Below, piece by piece: positions 9,639 to 20,933 of a stretch of DNA of 64,000 nt (position 1 is the stretch's first letter; the number at the start of each line of letters is the position of its first letter). The stretch is from Halomonas sp. Its GTDB lineage: Bacteria; Pseudomonadota; Gammaproteobacteria; Pseudomonadales; Halomonadaceae. Made by a program: the position numbers and the translations under genes. Location of the stretch: NCBI GenBank assembly GCA_018401555.1, contig JAGYKP010000081.1, positions 203,680 to 267,679 of the forward strand, given 5' to 3'. The notes beneath the pieces were generated by a model, which worked only from the letters and a program-made list of their open reading frames with translations, made no database searches and had not been told where the DNA came from.

Positions 9639-10052
9639 ATGAGCGATGACGCCCTCACCAAGCAGGACTTCCAACGCCTCTCTCACTTCCGCTATCAGCT
9701 GCGCTGCTTCCTGCGCCAGAGTGAGGATATCTGTCGCCGTCACGGCTTGACGCCGCTGCAGTACCAGCTGCTGCTGCACCTGCTGGGCTTCGAGGGGCGC
9801 GAATGGGCGTCGGTTGGCGAGCTGGCCGAGCGGCTTCAGGCCAAGCACCACGGTACGGTGGCGCTGATCGATCGCTGCGAACAACTGGGCCTGGTGGAAC
9901 GTCGCCCGAGCCACGAGGATCGTCGCTGCATCGAGGTCCACCTGTTGCCTCGCGGTGCCGAGCTTGCCAGCCGCATCGCCGAGCAGCACCAACCTGAGCT
10001 TCGCCACCTGCAGGAAGAGTTCTGCCTGCCCGGCTGGCCCGAATTCCGCTAG
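9639..10052 (+). CDS. MarR-family transcriptional regulator
   Basis: Intact 137-residue protein with the winged helix-turn-helix layout of MarR proteins: SVGELAERLQAKHHGTVALIDRCEQLGLVERR is the recognition region and SHEDRRCIEVHLLPRGAEL is the wing with the conserved D-R-R. Such regulators are dimeric repressors that respond to small ligands. It is divergent from the Yip1-type gene and 93 bases upstream of the P450 gene, so one of these is its likely target. The 124-base divergent intergenic region holds an imperfect ATCA-N5-TGAT repeat near 9545-9557. Confidence 0.85.
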   Translation: MSDDALTKQDFQRLSHFRYQLRCFLRQSEDICRRHGLTPLQYQLLLHLLGFEGREWASVGELAERLQAKHHGTVALIDRCEQLGLVERRPSHEDRRCIEVHLLPRGAELASRIAEQHQPELRHLQEEFCLPGWPEFR

Positions 10053-10067
10053 GCCAGTCAGGGGCCG

Positions 10068-10081
10068 CTGACTTGCGTCAA
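10068..10081 (+). promoter_or_regulatory. Weak FNR/DNR-like site before the P450 gene
   Basis: CTGACTTGCGTCAA matches the TTGAC-N4-GTCAA pattern found before norC except for the first base. It is 65 bases upstream of the P450 start. Weak on its own; suggestive because stronger boxes of the same form precede nir and nor genes nearby. Confidence 0.35.
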
Positions 10082-10145
10082 TGCAGCCTTCGAGGGCGCA
10101 TGCTCTCATGGCGACACAGACTCTCTTATTCTTTCAGGAGATGAC

Positions 10146-11302
10146 ATGAGCGATACGCGCCAGCAGGATTGGGACCCGCGCGCCGAGAATGTGCTGAACG
10201 ACCAGATCAGCGCCTATGACGAGATGCGCCACCGTTGCCCGGTGGCCTTCAGCGACTATCTGCAGTGGTCACTGTTCCGCCATGCGGACGTGATGCGCGT
10301 GCTCGAGGACCACGAGACCTTCAGCAACGCGGCGAGCCGCCACCTGTCGGTGCCCAACGCCATGGATCCGCCCGAACATACCCGCTTCCGGCGGATCATC
10401 GAGCCCTATTTCGGCCCCGAGGCCATGGCCGAGTTCGCCCCCCGGTGCCGCGCCATCGCCGAAGGGGTCGTGGCTCGGCTGCCCGCTGACGGTGAGGTGG
10501 AGGCGATGGCCGAGATGGGCCAGGATTTCGCCCTGGAGATCCAGTGCGCCTTCATGGGCTGGCCCACCGCACTCACGAGCCACTGCGTGCCTGGGTGAAG
10601 CGTCAGCAGGCCGCCACTCTGGCCCAGGACCGAGAGGCGCTGGGCGAGCTGGCGCTGGAATTCGATGGCGTGATTCGCGAGCAACTGGCCAGCCGCCGAG
10701 CGGCCGGCGATGATGCTCCCGATGACGTCACCACTCGCATCATGAACGAGACCGTTGAGGGGCGCGCACTCTCCGACGAAGAGATCGTCAGCATCCTGCG
10801 CAACTGGACAGTGGGTGAGCTCGGCACCATCTCGGCGAGCATCGGTATCCTGATGCGTTACCTGGCGGCCGATCCGGAGCTCCAGGGACGGCTGCGCGCC
10901 GAGCGTCAGCTGCTGCCGGCGGCCATCGACGAGGTCCTGCGCCTCGATGCCCCGCTGATGTCCAACCGGCGCATCGCTACCTGCCCGGTGGAGATCGGTG
11001 GCCGTCGACTCGAGGCCGGCGAGCGTCTGACGATCCTGTGGGGCTCGGTCAACCGCGACGAGGCGGTGTTCGGCGACCCCGATGAGGTGCGCCTGGATCG
11101 CGACCCGCAGGACAACCTGCTGTATGGCGCCGGTGTCCACGTCTGTCCCGGGGCGCCGCTGGCGCGCATGGAGCTCAAGGACTTCATGGACGCGCTGCTC
11201 GACGCCACCGTCGACATCACCCTGCTGCCGGGCCGCCCCGCGGTTCGCGCCCTCTACCCCGCCGGCGGCTACTCCGAGGTGCCGCTGCACGTGCGGCGCT
11301 AG
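10146..11302 (+). CDS. Cytochrome P450, frameshifted once
   Basis: About 385 residues, normal for a soluble bacterial P450. The haem-binding loop is YGAGVHVCPGAPLARMEL with the thiolate Cys, the K-helix is EVLRL, and the I-helix region reads NWTVGELGTISASIGIL. The N-terminal third has PPEHTRFRRIIEPYF, the usual C-helix area. One base is missing near 10572; restoring a C after GCACTC gives GWPTALHEPLRAWVKRQQ and joins both halves. It sits between a MarR regulator and nirF, directly inside the denitrification gene set. Substrate unknown: a fatty-acid/xenobiotic hydroxylase or an NO-related activity are both possible. No ferredoxin or reductase gene is adjacent. Confidence 0.85.
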
Positions 11303-11324
11303 TCGCAGGTCAGGCCATGATGAC

Positions 11325-11352
11325 AGGAAGGCGCCCCGCGGGGCGCCTTCCT
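11325..11352. terminator. Bidirectional terminator between P450 and nirF
   Basis: A perfect 13-base stem (AGGAAGGCGCCCC / GGGGCGCCTTCCT) with a GC loop centre lies between the convergent P450 and nirF genes, 20 bases from each stop. It serves both strands well by position. Confidence 0.8.
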
Positions 11353-11371
11353 TGCTTCGGTGGCCGGGTCC

Positions 11372-12594
11372 TCAGAGCCCGATACGGTGCGCCCGGTCGG
11401 TAAAGAAGATGCCGCTGGGCGACTCGCTGTCGAGACGCGTGATCTCTTCCAGGGTGCGGGTGTCGTAGACCACCACCCGGTCACTGTCCCGGGCCGAGAC
11501 CCAGGCCTGCTCCCCCTTGGGGGTGAACTCCATGTGCAGAACCGCCTCGCCGGGCGTGAGGGTGGCGACGACCTCGCGGGACTCGGTATCGATCACCTGC
11601 ACCACGTCGTTGTCGGGGTGAGCGAAGTTGACCCAGATCTGGCGCTCGTCGGGGCGGCGCATCACGAAGATCGGCTGGCCATGGACCGGGATACGGTCGA
11701 CCAGTGACCAGTCGTCGCTGTCTGCGACCAGCACCTCGTGGCGGCCCACCGCCGGCAGCCAGGCCTCGTCGCCGGCCAGGGTCCAGCCCTCCAGGTGGGG
11801 CATCTTGTAGACCGGCAGGCGCTCCTCGCCGCGGCCATAGTCGGGCAGGATGCGCTGCACGCCCTGTTCAGGGTGCCACAGGTCGAGCATCGCCAGGCCA
11901 TCCTCGCCGAACAGCCCGGCGATGTAGTAGCGCCCGTTGGGGCCGATCAGGGCATCGTAGGGCTCCTTGCCGATAGCGGAGAAGCGCGTGACCTCGGGGG
12001 TGTCGCCATGCATGTCGATCAGGTGGATCTCGCCGGCCTCGAACAGGCTGTAGACGAAGCGGTTGCCGGGGGCATCCACCAGGCCCACCACCTTGGAACG
12101 CTGCTCCTCGCCATTCTCGTCGATCCAGGTTGCCGGGATATCGGCGACTTCCTCCAGGGTCTCGCTGTCGAAGATCTTCACGCCGCCCGGCTCGTAGTTG
12201 GCCACCGCCACCCGGGAGCCATCCTGGGAGATAGCGCCGCCGATGCTGTTGCCGGACTGGATCACCCGGTGGGTGATCTCGCCGGTAAGCAGGTCGACTC
12301 GACTGAGGCCGCCGTCGCGGCCGAACACGAAGGCGTAGCGGGCGTCGCGGGAGAACTTCACCGAGGCGTGGGAGAGATCCCCGAGGCCCTCGACCCGGTC
12401 GAGGATGCGGCGTTCGCTGGTATCCACCACCGCCAGGCTGCCGGTGGCGCGCTCCACCACCACGCCGAGGTCACCGGTGCCACGCAGCTCGGCGGTCGGG
12501 GTCGCCTGGCAGCCGGCCAGCAGGGCGAGCAGCGAGACGGCGGCGAGGGGCTTGCGAAGTGCTGGGGCATCGTGGGCATGAAGAGGTCACTCAT
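11372..12594 (-). CDS. nirF: Haem d1 biosynthesis protein NirF (cytochrome d1-like beta-propeller)
   Basis: The C-terminal ~390 residues form an eight-bladed d1-type propeller, recognisable from VVERATGSLAVVDTSERRILDRV at the start to TRLDSESPSGIFFTDRAHRIGL at the end. NirF acts in the last steps of haem d1 assembly and lacks the cytochrome c domain of NirS/NirN. The N-terminus is in another frame: with one base restored near 12556 it reads FRKPLAAVSLLALLAGCQA, a lipoprotein signal with an LAGC lipobox, so the protein is probably anchored in the periplasm. The start overlaps the end of nirC. Part of a leftward nirC-nirF operon, divergent from nirS. Confidence 0.88.
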
Positions 12595-12928
12595 CCAGGG
12601 GGTTGTCGTTCTGCAGGTGATCGGCGAGCCACAGGGCCTCCTGCTCGGTGAGCAGGCCTTCCCAGCCGGGCATGGCGGTGCCCTCGACGCCGTGGAGGAT
12701 CAGCGCGGCCAGGCCGCCTTGGCTGTAGGCGTTCATGCGTGACCTGGGCAGTTCAGGCCCCAGGCCGCCGCGCAAGGTCATGCCGTGGCAGGAGCCGCAG
12801 TCCTGATAGAGCAGCGTCTCGAGCTCGGCCTCGCGCTCGGCGGAGAGTGGCGCCTCGGCCTGCGCGGCGAGCGGCAGCGCGCAGGCCATGGCCAGCAGCG
12901 AGAGGCGTAGGTTAAGGGGCGGCAACAT
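12587..12928 (-). CDS. nirC: Small periplasmic cytochrome c (NirC-like)
   Basis: 113 residues. MLPPLNLRLSLLAMACALPL is a signal peptide followed by AAQAEA; the single haem c site is CGSCH (Cys44, Cys47, His48) and GTAMPGW supplies the Met ligand. This start is preferred over an upstream in-frame ATG at 12985, because the signal peptide begins here. NirC-type cytochromes donate electrons to cytochrome cd1 or take part in its maturation. The gene overlaps nirF and is preceded by an FNR/DNR-type box. Confidence 0.85.
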   Translation of the reverse strand: MLPPLNLRLSLLAMACALPLAAQAEAPLSAEREAELETLLYQDCGSCHGMTLRGGLGPELPRSRMNAYSQGGLAALILHGVEGTAMPGWEGLLTEQEALWLADHLQNDNPLDE

Positions 12929-12984
12929 GGCGACTCCTGAGGTAAGGGCTGGGGAGAGTGTCCCTGCCCGGGCGTCGGCGCGCA

Positions 12985-12998
12985 TTGATTGGCGTCAA
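12985..12998 (-). promoter_or_regulatory. FNR/ANR/DNR-type box for nirC-nirF
   Basis: TTGATTGGCGTCAA fits TTGAT-N4-GTCAA. It lies 57 bases upstream of the nirC start codon. The 344-base nirC-nirS intergenic region contains this box and a second one oriented toward nirS, and otherwise no gene. Confidence 0.8.
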
Positions 12999-13075
12999 CG
13001 AAAGTCTCCTATGCCTGTGCTTATCAGCAAAGCCCGGAGCGCTCAATTTCCCTTTGTGGGTAGCCGTTGCGTGCT

Positions 13076-13089
13076 TTGATACAGGTCAA
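13076..13089 (+). promoter_or_regulatory. FNR/ANR/DNR-type box for nirS
   Basis: TTGATACAGGTCAA fits TTGAT-N4-GTCAA. It lies 184 bases before the nirS start, which implies a long leader. It is 77 bases from the box serving nirCF, so the two divergent nir promoters share one control region. Confidence 0.82.
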
Positions 13090-13122
13090 TGTCTCCCCGG
13101 ATAGAGGGCCTGAGAGCATTAA

Positions 13123-15565
<2,443 letters not shown>

Positions 15566-15569
<4 letters not shown>

Positions 15570-16110
15570 AGACCACCGACAACCTGGAGTTCGCTGCCAC
15601 CGGCGCCGCCCGCCATGCGCCCTCGGCCGAGGCCGAGCGCCGCCTGCGCGGCCTGCTCGAGCAGGGGCTGCCGCTTGTCCCGCGCCCCTGGCGCACCCTG
15701 GCCGAACAGGCCGGCATGGCCGAGGACCAGGTGATGGCCTGCGTACGCCGCTGGCAGGCCGACGGCATGATCAAGCGCCTGGGGCTGGTGGTGAAGCACC
15801 GTCGCCTGGGCATCCAGGCCAACGCCATGGTGGTCTGGAACGTGCCCGACGAGCGGGTCGCCGAAGTGGGCCGACGCCTGGCCCACGAGACCGCCGTGAC
15901 ACTCTGCTACCGTCGCCCCCGGCGGCTGCCCGACTGGCCCTACAACCTGTTCTGCATGATCCACGGCGCCCGCCGCGAGCCGGGTCGCTGGCGGAGCCTG
16001 CCGCCATCGTCGAGCGCCTGGGCCTGGGTGACCTGGAGCACCGCGTGCTGTTCAGCACCCATGCCTATCGCCAGTGCGGTGGCCGCTACGTGCGCGAGGG
16101 GGCGGCATGA
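15566..16110 (+). CDS. nirL: Sirohaem decarboxylase subunit NirL (Lrp/AsnC-like)
   Basis: About 180 residues starting [13 protein letters not shown]. The helix-turn-helix part is [20 protein letters not shown] to [15 protein letters not shown]; the C-terminal motif [21 protein letters not shown] is that of the NirL/NirH half of the decarboxylase. The frame shifts near 15982; after it the expected [20 protein letters not shown] and YVREGAA follow, with the stop overlapping the nirG start. It works together with NirD, NirG and NirH in the cytoplasm. Confidence 0.82.
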
Positions 16111-16566
16111 CCCTCGATGACCTGGACGGCGTCGATCGTCGCCTGATCAACCGCCTGCAGGATGGCCTGCCGCTGGTGGCACGCCCCTTCGCGGCGGTGG
16201 CCGAGGAGCTGGACATCGCCGAGGGCGACCTGCTCTACCGCCTGGAGCGCCTGCGCGAGGGCGGGGTGCTCAGCCGTTTCGGCCCCATGTATCACGCCGA
16301 GCGCCTGGGCGGCGGCCTGACCCTGGCCGCGCTTGCGGTGCCCGAGTCCGACTATGATGAGATCGTCGCGACGGTCAACGCCTTCCCCGAGGTGGCCCAC
16401 AACTATCGTCGCGAGCACGCGCTCAACATGTGGTTCGTGCTGGCCACCGAGACGCCGCAGGGCATCGCCGAGACCATCGCCGGGATCGAGGCGGCCACCG
16501 CGCCTGCCGGTCTACAACATGCCCAAGGAGGAGGAGTTCCATGTCCGTCTCCACCTGCCCGTCTAG
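16107..16566 (+). CDS. nirG: Sirohaem decarboxylase subunit NirG (Lrp/AsnC-like)
   Basis: About 152 residues, beginning [20 protein letters not shown]. It has the same layout as NirD, with [21 protein letters not shown] and the motif [17 protein letters not shown] single-base shift near 16500 separates the end; the other frame gives [20 protein letters not shown] and a TAG stop, which is the natural NirG terminus. Start overlaps the nirL stop. Confidence 0.82.
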
Positions 16567-16614
16567 GCCGGCGCCGCGCCGCGAAGCCGTCGAAGGCTGC
16601 ACTCCCGCCGCCGG

Positions 16615-17142
16615 ATGCCGGGGGACTCCGATGCCGCCGATCGCGCCATCGTGCTGGCCACCCAGGCCGGCCTGCCGCTGGTCCCCGACCCCTGGGGCGC
16701 GGTGGGCCGAGAGGTGGGCATGAGCGGTGCCGAGGTGCTCGAGCGCATGCGGGCCATGCAGGAAAGCGGGGTGATCCGCCGGGTCGCCGCGGTGCCCAAC
16801 CACTATCGGCTCGGCTACGTGGCCAACGGCATGACGGTGTGGGACGTCGACGACGCCCAGATCGAGCGGCTGGGCCGCGAGGTGGCCGCCATCGAGGGCG
16901 TCAGCCACTGCTATCGTCGCCCGCGCCACCTGCCGCACTGGCCCTACAACCTGTTCGCCATGCTGCATGGCCGCAGCCGGGAGGAGGTCGAGCGCCAGGC
17001 CGCGGTACTGCGCGAGCGCCTGGGCGAGGCGTGTCGCGATCACCGCATCCTCTACAGCACGCGTATCCTCAAGAAGACGGGTCTGCGCCTGGCCGGCAGC
17101 CGGCCGAGCGATGCGTCCACGGACACCCAACGTCGGGGCTGA
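16615..17142 (+). CDS. nirH: Sirohaem decarboxylase subunit NirH (Lrp/AsnC-like)
   Basis: 175 residues as written. It has ADRAIVLATQAGLPLVPDPW, MQESGVIRRVAAVPNHYRLG and the motif CYRRPRHLPHWPYNLFAMLHG, pairing it with NirL. The start is uncertain: the ATG at 16615 is in frame, but an ATG at 16541 right behind nirG lies in another frame and would be joined by one indel. The C-terminus ends with an extended basic tail. Fourth gene of the nirDLGH set. Confidence 0.83.
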   Translation: MPGDSDAADRAIVLATQAGLPLVPDPWGAVGREVGMSGAEVLERMRAMQESGVIRRVAAVPNHYRLGYVANGMTVWDVDDAQIERLGREVAAIEGVSHCYRRPRHLPHWPYNLFAMLHGRSREEVERQAAVLRERLGEACRDHRILYSTRILKKTGLRLAGSRPSDASTDTQRRG

Positions 17143-17193
17143 GTCGCGCCCGCCGCGGCGACTCAGCACAGCAAATCCCAGCAGGAGAACGCC

Positions 17194-18397
17194 ATGTTCC
17201 GCGTCACCCGCTATATCAAGAGCCTGATGGAACCGGGCCCCATCCCGCCGGCGCGCAAGCCGCCCGGCCCGGTGGTGATCTGGAACCTGATCCGTCGCTG
17301 CAACCTGACCTGCAAGCACTGCTACACCACCTCGGCGGATATCGACTTCGCCGGCGAGCTCTCCAACGCCGAGGCCCATGCGGTTCTCGACGACCTCGCC
17401 GCCTTCCGGGTGCCGGCGCTTGATCCTCTCCGGCGGCGAGCCGCTGATGCGGCCCGACATCTTCGAGCTGTCGCGTCGCTCCCGGGAGCTGGGGATCTAT
17501 ACCGGACTCTCCACCAACGGCACCCTGATCACCGAGGAGAATATCGACGAGATCGCCGACGTGGGCTACGACTACGTGGGCATCAGCATCGATGGCCTCG
17601 AGGAGACCCACGACGTCATCCGCCAGAGGAAGGGTGCCTTCCGCGAGTCCATGCATGCGGTGAAGCTGTGCAAAGAGCGCGGCATCAAGGTCGGCCTGCG
17701 CTTTACCCTGACCCGCGAGAACTACGAGCAGCTCGGCGATATCCTGGCCCTGCTCGACGAGCACGACGTCGACAAGTTCTACCTCTCGCACCTCAACTAC
17801 GGCGGTCGAGGCCGGCGCCACAGCAAGCAGGACGCCTGGTATCGCATGACCCGCGACGCCATGACCCGGCTGTTCGACCACTGTCGCGAGGAGCTCGAGC
17901 GCGGCGTGGAGCGCGAGTACGTCACCGGCAACAACGACGCCGATGGGCCCTTCCTGCTGATGTGGGCCCGGGAGCACTTCCCCGAGCAGGCCGAGGCCCT
18001 GGAGCAGCGGCTGCTCAACTGGGGCGGCAACGCCTCCGGCGAGCATATCGCCAATATCGACAATCTGGGCCACGTGCACCCGGATACCTTCTGGTGGGAC
18101 CACGACCTGGGGAGTGTCCGCGAACGCCCCTTCTCGACGATCTGGCGTGATACGCAGGACCCGCTGATGGTCGGCTTCCGCCAGCGGCCGCGGCCGCTCA
18201 AGGGGCGCTGCGCCGAGTGCCGTTACCTGTCGATCTGCAACGGCAATACCCGGGTGCGTGCCTGGAAGGTCAGTGGGGATCCCTGGGAAGAGGATCCCGG
18301 CTGCTACCTGACCAACGCCGAGATCGGCGTCGCCGAGGGTGGCGAGCGCCGGGTGGCGGCACCCTACGAGGCCATCCAGGCCGTCGAGATCAGCTGA
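17194..18397 (+). CDS. nirJ: Haem d1 biosynthesis radical SAM protein NirJ
   Basis: About 400 residues. Radical SAM cluster CNLTCKHCY (Cys36, Cys40, Cys43), then [14 protein letters not shown] (SAM-binding GGE) and a C-terminal SPASM-like cysteine region ([23 protein letters not shown]). NirJ replaces two propionate side chains of didecarboxysirohaem by oxo groups. One extra T near 17420 (GCGCTTGATCC instead of GCGCTGATCC) breaks the frame just before ILSGGEP. A ribosome site AGCAGGAG precedes the ATG. Confidence 0.9.
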
Positions 18398-18417
18398 GGC
18401 TAGCGAGGAGTACCGCC

Positions 18418-19254
18418 ATGCCGTCACACCGTGTTTCCTATGACCTGGCCGAGGCGCCGCTGGCGTCCGGCGAAGTGGCCATCATCGGCGCCGGCCCCGG
18501 CGATCCCGGCCTGCTGACCCTGCGGGCCCTGTCGCTGATAGAGCAGGCCGACTGCCTGGTCTATGACCGACTGGTCTCCCGTGAGGTGCTGGCCCTGGCC
18601 AGCCCCAGGGCGCGGCGCTTCTACGTGGGCAAGGCGTCACGCTGCCATGCCCTGACCCAGGACGAGACCAACGCCCTGCTGGTGCGCCTGGCCCGGGAGG
18701 GGCGCCGCGTGGTACGCCTCAAGGGGGGCGACCCCTACATCTTCGGTCGCGGCGGCGAGGAAGCCGAGGTGCTGATCGAGCACGGCGTGGGCTTTCGCGT
18801 GGTGCCGGGCATCACCTCCGCCCAGGGCTGTGCCGCCTACGGCGGCTTCCCGCTGACCCATCGCGACTATGCCCAGAGCGTCACCTTCGTCACCGGCCAC
18901 TGCAAGGGGGATGGCGACCTGGCCCTGAACTGGGCCTCGCTGGCCGCTCCGCACCAGACCACCGTGTTCTACATGGGCCTGGCCAATGCCGAGCTGATCC
19001 GCCGCGAGCTGCAGCGCCACGGCCTGCCGGCCGAGCACCCGGTGGCTCTGGTGGAGCGTGGCACCACCCCCGAGCAGCGCCAGGTCATCACCTGCCTGGG
19101 CGAGCTGGTCGAGACCATCGCCAGGGAAGGGCTGCGTCCACCTACCCTGATCGTGGTGGGGGAGGTGGTGCGCCTGGCCGATACCCTGGCCCAGCCCGCG
19201 CCGGAGGAGGCCTCCTTCATCGAGGGTGCCGCCCTGGAGCGGATTGCCCTGTGA
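18418..19254 (+). CDS. nirE: Uroporphyrinogen-III C-methyltransferase (NirE)
   Basis: Intact 278 residues. It shows the SUMT signatures GAGPGDPGLLTLRAL near the N-terminus and VRLKGGDPYIFGRGGEE in the middle, then VVPGITSAQGCAAYGGFPLTH. It methylates uroporphyrinogen III to precorrin-2, the first committed step toward sirohaem and haem d1. By position in the nir cluster it is the nirE copy rather than the biosynthetic cysG. The start ATG at 18418 is preceded by GCGAGGAG, and the frame continuing upstream of it overlaps nirJ and is not used. Confidence 0.92.
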   Translation: MPSHRVSYDLAEAPLASGEVAIIGAGPGDPGLLTLRALSLIEQADCLVYDRLVSREVLALASPRARRFYVGKASRCHALTQDETNALLVRLAREGRRVVRLKGGDPYIFGRGGEEAEVLIEHGVGFRVVPGITSAQGCAAYGGFPLTHRDYAQSVTFVTGHCKGDGDLALNWASLAAPHQTTVFYMGLANAELIRRELQRHGLPAEHPVALVERGTTPEQRQVITCLGELVETIAREGLRPPTLIVVGEVVRLADTLAQPAPEEASFIEGAALERIAL

Positions 19255-19274
19255 CAGCTCATGGAAGACCCGTC

Positions 19275-20837
19275 ATGACATCGCGACTCCTGCCGCTGCT
19301 GGCTGCCGCCATGCTGCTGCTGCCCGCGGCCGCCTCGGCCGAGGGCGATCCGGATACCGAGGCGCTCTACCAGACCCACTGCGCCTCCTGCCACGGTGCC
19401 GACCGCCTGGGTGGCATCGGCCCGGCGCTGCTGCCGGGCAACCTGTCGCGCCTCAAGCCGGCGGCCGCCGAGGCGGTGATCCGTGACGGCCGTGCGGCCA
19501 GCCAGATGCCGGGATTCGCCGACCAGCTGGAGGAGGATCAGGTCACCTCGCTGGCCGAGTGGATCTACCGCGAGCCCGAAGTGGAGCCCAGCTGGGGGCG
19601 CGACGAGATCCTGGCCAGCCAGCTGGTGCATCATCCCGATGGCAGCCTGCCCGACGAACCGCGCTTCGACGCCGACCCGCTCAACCTGTTCATCGTGGTG
19701 GAGACCGGTGACCACCACGCCACCCTGCTCGACGGCGATACCTTCGAGCCGATCCACCGCTTCGCCACCCGCTACGCCCTGCACGGCGGGCCCAAGTACA
19801 CCCCGGATGGGCGCTACGTGTTCTTCGGCTCCCGGGACGGCTGGGTGACCAAGTACGACATCTACAACATGCAGGTGGTGGCCGAGGTGCGCGCCGGCAT
19901 CAACATGCGCAATATCGCCGTCTCCGGGGATGGCCGCTACGTGATGGCCGCCAACTACCTGCCCCACAGCCTGGTGCTGTTCGATGCCCACAACCTCGAC
20001 CTGATGAAGGTCTATCCGGCGGTGGGCGGGAACGGCGAGAGCTCGCGGGTCAGCGCCGTCTATGCCGCCCCGCCGCGGGGCAGCTTCATCGCCGCGCTGA
20101 AGGATATCGAGGAGGTGTGGGAGATCCCCTGGCCGCTGCCCACCGAGCCGGTGGTCTCCACCGGCCATATGGCGACGCCGCTGGCGCCGCAGCGCAGCCA
20201 TGACACGCCCAATTTCCGGGTGCGGCGGATCCCGGTGCCGGACTACCTCGATGACTTCTTCTTCGACCTCGACTACGAGCACGTCATCGGCGCCTCACGA
20301 GGCGGTCAGGGTGGCATGGTGGTCAACCTGGACAGCGGCGAGAAGGTCGCCGACCTGCCCCTGGAGGGGATGCCCCACCTCGGCTCGGGCATCACCTGGG
20401 AACACGAGGGGCGCCGTGTGATGGCGACGCCCCACCTCACCCGGGCGGCGATATCGATCATCGACATGACCAGCTGGGAGGTGATCAAGACCCTCGAGAC
20501 CGACGGCCCCGGCTTCTTCATGCGCAGCCACGCCAACTCGCCCTATGTCTGGGCGGACGTCTTCTTCGGCCCCAACCGCGACCGGGTCCACGTCATCGAC
20601 AAGCAGAGTCTCGAGATCGTCGAGACGCTGATTCCCGAGCCCGGCAAGACCGCCGCCCACGTGGAGTTCGACCGCTACGGCGAGAAGCTGCTGCTCAGCC
20701 TGTGGGAAGAGAATGGCGCGGTGATCGTCTATGACGCCGAGACCCTCGAGGAGGAGAAGCGCATCCCGATGAGCAAGCCTTCCGGCAAGTACAACGTCTG
20801 GAACAAGACGCGCTACGAGGAGGGCACCAGCCACTGA
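19275..20837 (+). CDS. nirN: Cytochrome cd1-like protein NirN
   Basis: Intact 520 residues. Signal peptide MTSRLLPLLAAAMLLLPAAA; haem c motif CASCH (Cys36, Cys39, His40); then a d1 propeller (PLNLFIVVETGDHHATLLDG to SKPSGKYNVWNKTRYEEG). NirN converts dihydro-haem d1 to haem d1 in the periplasm and can pass it to NirS; it has little nitrite reductase activity itself. Last of the core nir genes, 21 bases after nirE. Confidence 0.92.
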   Translation: MTSRLLPLLAAAMLLLPAAASAEGDPDTEALYQTHCASCHGADRLGGIGPALLPGNLSRLKPAAAEAVIRDGRAASQMPGFADQLEEDQVTSLAEWIYREPEVEPSWGRDEILASQLVHHPDGSLPDEPRFDADPLNLFIVVETGDHHATLLDGDTFEPIHRFATRYALHGGPKYTPDGRYVFFGSRDGWVTKYDIYNMQVVAEVRAGINMRNIAVSGDGRYVMAANYLPHSLVLFDAHNLDLMKVYPAVGGNGESSRVSAVYAAPPRGSFIAALKDIEEVWEIPWPLPTEPVVSTGHMATPLAPQRSHDTPNFRVRRIPVPDYLDDFFFDLDYEHVIGASRGGQGGMVVNLDSGEKVADLPLEGMPHLGSGITWEHEGRRVMATPHLTRAAISIIDMTSWEVIKTLETDGPGFFMRSHANSPYVWADVFFGPNRDRVHVIDKQSLEIVETLIPEPGKTAAHVEFDRYGEKLLLSLWEENGAVIVYDAETLEEEKRIPMSKPSGKYNVWNKTRYEEGTSH

Positions 20838-20856
20838 GGCGTTATAAGAAGTATTC

Positions 20857-20870
20857 TTGATACCTGTCAT
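20857..20870 (+). promoter_or_regulatory. FNR/ANR/DNR-like box for nnrS
   Basis: TTGATACCTGTCAT has a full TTGAT half-site and a GTCA(T) second half with one mismatch. It lies 64 bases upstream of the nnrS start, a usual activator distance. Confidence 0.65.
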
Positions 20871-20933
20871 GGAAGTCGCGAGCCCGTCGGCGCACAATGG
20901 CATCATCCAAGCGTCTCATACGGGTATCGCGAC

